A stretch of 64,000 nt of DNA from Bacteroidetes bacterium 43-16. Lineage in GTDB: Bacteria; Bacteroidota; Bacteroidia; Chitinophagales; Chitinophagaceae. The translations under genes were made by a program, and so were the position numbers. Below the pieces are notes generated by a model. That model made no database searches. It was not told the origin of the DNA and worked only from the letters and a program-made list of their open reading frames with translations. This document shows, piece after piece, positions 61,156 through 64,000 of this stretch. How positions within the stretch are numbered: position 1 is the first letter of the stretch; every line of letters begins with the position of its first letter. The stretch covers positions 41,124 to 105,123 of the forward strand of contig MKTB01000021.1 of assembly GCA_001897525.1 (NCBI GenBank), read 5' to 3'.

Positions 61156-63219
61156 ATGCAGACTAAAACCACCTATAACATTCAAAGGCTGCCCCTGCTG
61201 CCCGTATTGGCGGCATATAGTGCAGGCATTCTGCTGCAGGTCTCTGTTTTCCAGATGCACTTCCGGTGGACCCATCTTTTAATGGCTGCGGCTGCGCTGG
61301 TCCTCTTTTTAGTACTGTCTTTCAAAGTTGAAAAATTTACAGGCCGTTTTCCCGTGCTGCGCTTTGCCCTGTTGTCTGCTATCATTTGCTACCTGGGGAT
61401 CATCAATACCGCTTCCCAGGAGGTACGTTCCGATCCGCAATGGCTGGGCCACCAGGAAAATGAATGTACGGAGTTTGTCATAAAACTTGTCGATAAGCCG
61501 CAGCCGAAAGCACGTACCATTCTGCTTCCCGCAAGTGTCTGTTATGGCCTCCGGGACGGTAAGTGGCTCCCCTTGAAAGGCAGGGTACAGGTGTATGTCT
61601 ACAAGAATGATAGTATGCCGCAATTCACTACCGGAGACCAACTTGTGATCCCGGCAAAATTGGTACCCCTCATCCATAACAATAATCCTGGTGCATTTAA
61701 TTTCGCGGAAAAGCAACAAAGAGCCGGGATCTGGTTCCAGGCATTCTTAAGTATCGATGAAGTTTCCTTTTTAGCTGCTGCGGAAAGACCTTTCCGGCTA
61801 AATGCGCTCAGGGAGCGGCTTTTAGATCAGTTAGATGTGTACATCGAAGAGCCGGTCACCAAATCCCTCACACAGGCCACTTTGTTGAACGAAGCGGCCG
61901 GTATGGATGCACAGATGCAGCAGGATTATGCCAATACGGGTATCAGCCATATTATAGCCATATCAGGGATGCATGTCAATATGCTGTTTGCCCTCTTTAT
62001 GCTGCCGCTGCTCTGGCTTAAAGACAAGCGGAAACTATGGCTGAAATATATACTAGTGCTGCCTTTTGTCTGGCTGTACATAGCCCTGTGCAATTATCCG
62101 CCCTCTGCGGTCAGGGCAGGGCTGGGCTTCACACTGATAACCCTTACTATCCTCCTAAGCAGACCACAGGATAATATTCACCTGCTGTGTCTCAATGCCC
62201 TGGTATTGCTGATCCTGGAGCCCATGTGGCTATTCCAGCTTGGGGTGCAGCTCTCCTTCCTGGCAGTATTGTCTATACTCATCTTTTATCCACCCATCAG
62301 GAAATGGTACGCCAGTAAATACACTTTACTCAATATGCTTTGGAATACCATTGCGGTAAGTCTTTCTGTGCAGGTATTGGTCTTTCCCCTGGTGCTTTAC
62401 TACTTTCACCAGTTCCCGGTCTGGTTTTTAGTGGCCAATTGTTTTGCTGCATTATTCTCGCTGTTGCAGATGAGTATGGCCCTGCTCATTATGCTTACGG
62501 GCATTACAGGACTTAAGTCCCTCGCTGCTTTGCTGGGCAAGGGACTCGTCTATCTGAGCACCGGTTTCAATCAAGTCATTGCCTGGTTAAATGCTCATTC
62601 CCCGGACCTGAGCAGGATGATTCCCCTGGATGCGCTGGATTTCTGGCTGCTGTTATTGATGATCGTTTTACTGGCTGCCTTTTGGTTAAGGAAATCCCTG
62701 TGGACCCTGTATGCAGGCCTGTTTACGGCCTTTGCTTTTATCTTGAATCTTATCTTACAGGATGTGGCCGTAGCGCGGCAGGAGGGCCTTATTGTGTATG
62801 CCGGTACACGGCAATCGGCCATAGAAAAGATCAAAGGCAAATCTTCAGTTTTGCTGATCGATTCTATGACAGAGCAAAGTTTTCAATATGCCCTTAAGCC
62901 CGCCAGGCTCAAATACAGGATAGCTGATACTAAAGTTGAAATACCCCATAATGCTTACTGGTCTATGCGAGGCAAGCGGATTTTATTTTTGCAGCATAGC
63001 GATAGCTTACCACGGGCTCAAGTGGATTATCTTATTCTCTCCCGGAGTGCACAGGCCGGTGCCGGAGCTATACTGGAAGCGCTGCGGCCCGGGCTGGTGA
63101 TACTGGATGGAAGCTTTGGCAGGAGCGCTTCTTTAAGGTATGCTGCAGACTTACAAGAGCAGGGTTTTAAGGTGCACAATACGCAGTCTGACGGGGCCTG
63201 GTGGTACTTTGAAAAATAA
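61156..63219 (+). CDS. comEC: ComEC/Rec2 family DNA-uptake channel
   Basis: 687 residues. N-terminal helices and an OB-like DUF4131 domain (NNPGAFNFAEKQQRAGIWFQ), then the competence domain with GISHIIAISGMHVNML and about eight membrane helices (230-560). The C-terminal 150 residues are soluble; the metallo-beta-lactamase motif is not obvious, so this is the shorter Bacteroidota type. ComEC forms the inner-membrane channel for natural transformation. Confidence 0.9.
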   Translation: MQTKTTYNIQRLPLLPVLAAYSAGILLQVSVFQMHFRWTHLLMAAAALVLFLVLSFKVEKFTGRFPVLRFALLSAIICYLGIINTASQEVRSDPQWLGHQENECTEFVIKLVDKPQPKARTILLPASVCYGLRDGKWLPLKGRVQVYVYKNDSMPQFTTGDQLVIPAKLVPLIHNNNPGAFNFAEKQQRAGIWFQAFLSIDEVSFLAAAERPFRLNALRERLLDQLDVYIEEPVTKSLTQATLLNEAAGMDAQMQQDYANTGISHIIAISGMHVNMLFALFMLPLLWLKDKRKLWLKYILVLPFVWLYIALCNYPPSAVRAGLGFTLITLTILLSRPQDNIHLLCLNALVLLILEPMWLFQLGVQLSFLAVLSILIFYPPIRKWYASKYTLLNMLWNTIAVSLSVQVLVFPLVLYYFHQFPVWFLVANCFAALFSLLQMSMALLIMLTGITGLKSLAALLGKGLVYLSTGFNQVIAWLNAHSPDLSRMIPLDALDFWLLLLMIVLLAAFWLRKSLWTLYAGLFTAFAFILNLILQDVAVARQEGLIVYAGTRQSAIEKIKGKSSVLLIDSMTEQSFQYALKPARLKYRIADTKVEIPHNAYWSMRGKRILFLQHSDSLPRAQVDYLILSRSAQAGAGAILEALRPGLVILDGSFGRSASLRYAADLQEQGFKVHNTQSDGAWWYFEK

Positions 63220-63220
63220 A

Positions 63221-63253
63221 TTTGGTACAAATGTTTAGTACGATGTATATTTG
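63221..63253 (+). promoter_or_regulatory. Promoter of tRNA-Ala
   Basis: TTTG (63221-63224), 21 nt, TATATTTG (63246-63253), just upstream of the tRNA. Confidence 0.65.
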
Positions 63254-63265
63254 CACTCCAGGCAA

Positions 63266-63338
<73 letters not shown>

Positions 63339-63345
63339 CTCCAAG

Positions 63346-63388
63346 AAAAGGCTTCCAGGTTGTACACCCGGAAGCCTTTCTTCTTTTT
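63346..63388 (+). terminator. Intrinsic terminator after tRNA-Ala
   Basis: AAAGGCTTCC / GGAAGCCTTT stem followed by CTTCTTTTT. Confidence 0.85.
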
Positions 63389-63484
63389 GTCCAATTTTGC
63401 CAGATGTGCATCTTTTTTGCAGTAAAGCTCATTAAACTTTGCAAAAATGTGGGATCAATGTAAAAAGTTGTGGAGTTGGCATTA

Positions 63485-64000
63485 TTAAGCATAAAGTTTA
63501 ACAAGTCTAAATAAGAAGAATTCGACAGACCTAACCCCTCTAAATTGTCTTCTGAACGCTTTTATCTTAGCATTGAATGATTCTGCGGATGCATTAGTAG
63601 ATCTATTGTCAAAATAATTTACAATCGTTTTGTAGTGAGCCTGTATTGATCTTGATATCGTATTAAAAGCTTTAAACCCTGACTGTCTTACCTTTTCATG
63701 CCATTTGGCTAAGCGGGTAAGCCCGTACAGTTTATCTTCTGTTTTATCATAGACTTTGCCAAGCTGTAGCGCCAGGTTATGCGCTTGCGCCAAATCAGGA
63801 TAGAGTTCAAAAAGCAATGCAGCTCTTTGTTGCTGGCTTTCTGTCCAGAATGACGGATTTTTGTAAAGTACATAACGGCTCCTGGCTAGTAATTGTTTAA
63901 CGGTATCTCCATTAGACAGTAGCTCAGGTTGATAGATCATACCATTTGCCTTTGCTTTTTCAATACCTTCATTTTCTGCATCCATAGCCTCCCAGCGGTA
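63485..64000 (-). mobile_element. ISL3-type transposase, 3' part cut by the window edge
   Basis: The minus-strand frame is open through base 64000, so the N-terminal part lies outside. At least 171 residues are visible, with the ISL3 DDE pattern: WEAMDAENEG, the EGIEKAKANG helix, and the C-terminal NRSTNASAESFNAKIKAFRRQFRG, in which the last Glu is the third DDE acid. It ends KLYA just before the TAA at 63485. The 97 nt to the tRNA terminator show no IS end that I can confirm, so element limits remain unset. Confidence 0.85.

Overview
The window is chromosomal DNA of a member of the phylum Bacteroidota. The signs are promoters of the TTTG-N18-TAnnTTTG type, almost no Shine-Dalgarno sequences, proteins with type IX secretion (T9SS) C-terminal tails, a fused CcoN-CcoO cytochrome oxidase subunit, an ArgF'-type acylornithine transcarbamylase, and families largely confined to the phylum (DUF4270, DUF6029, IPExxxVDY, 2TM domain). 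A Chitinophagaceae- or Sphingobacteria-like relative is my guess, but the genus cannot be fixed from this sequence. Most of the window is ordinary core genome; the unusual signals are mainly regulatory. Layout: (1) 1-10577 is a fatty-acid uptake and beta-oxidation locus: the end of fadB, thiolase, acyl-CoA dehydrogenase, acyl-CoA synthetase, two hotdog-fold proteins, a FadL-type porin, an SGNH lipoprotein, a DUF2147 protein, a bacterial acyl-CoA-binding protein and an HSDL2-like reductase. (2) 10651-14786 (minus strand) is a GT5-like protein, a DUF4270 lipoprotein and glmS; panC and a 3-hydroxybutyrate dehydrogenase run divergently. (3) 16.8-33.5 kb is mixed housekeeping: SPFH protein, PepD, MutS-like ATPase, Hpt, GcvH, a DbpA-like helicase, and secreted or surface proteins (LamG-T9SS, metallophosphoesterase-T9SS, TlpA-like, DUF6029). 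Two REP/MITE-like intergenic repeats lie here. (4) 33.6-46.9 kb is a SulP transporter with a beta-carbonic anhydrase, then a Crp/Fnr regulator, a hemerythrin-like protein and a full cbb3 oxidase set (ccoI, ccoS, ccoNO, ccoQ, ccoP, ccoG, ccoH, SafE-like). (5) 47.0-55.5 kb is an arginine operon with overlapping genes, preceded by a 230-nt leader that can encode a 29-residue peptide ending Arg-Arg-stop at the foot of a hairpin. (6) 55.6-64 kb holds a PLP-dependent decarboxylase, MazG-like, MgtE, LpxK, ComEC, tRNA-Ala(GGC) and the end of an ISL3-type transposase cut by the window edge. Two signals stand out. First, three near-identical palindromes (ATGAY-N4-ATCAT) lie upstream of the hemerythrin-like gene, ccoS and the decarboxylase, each 45 or 55 bp from a -7 element, and a Crp/Fnr gene with FNR-like cysteines is next door; this looks like a small oxygen-responsive regulon. 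Second, the arginine leader looks like an attenuator or arrest-peptide control that I do not recognise as described.
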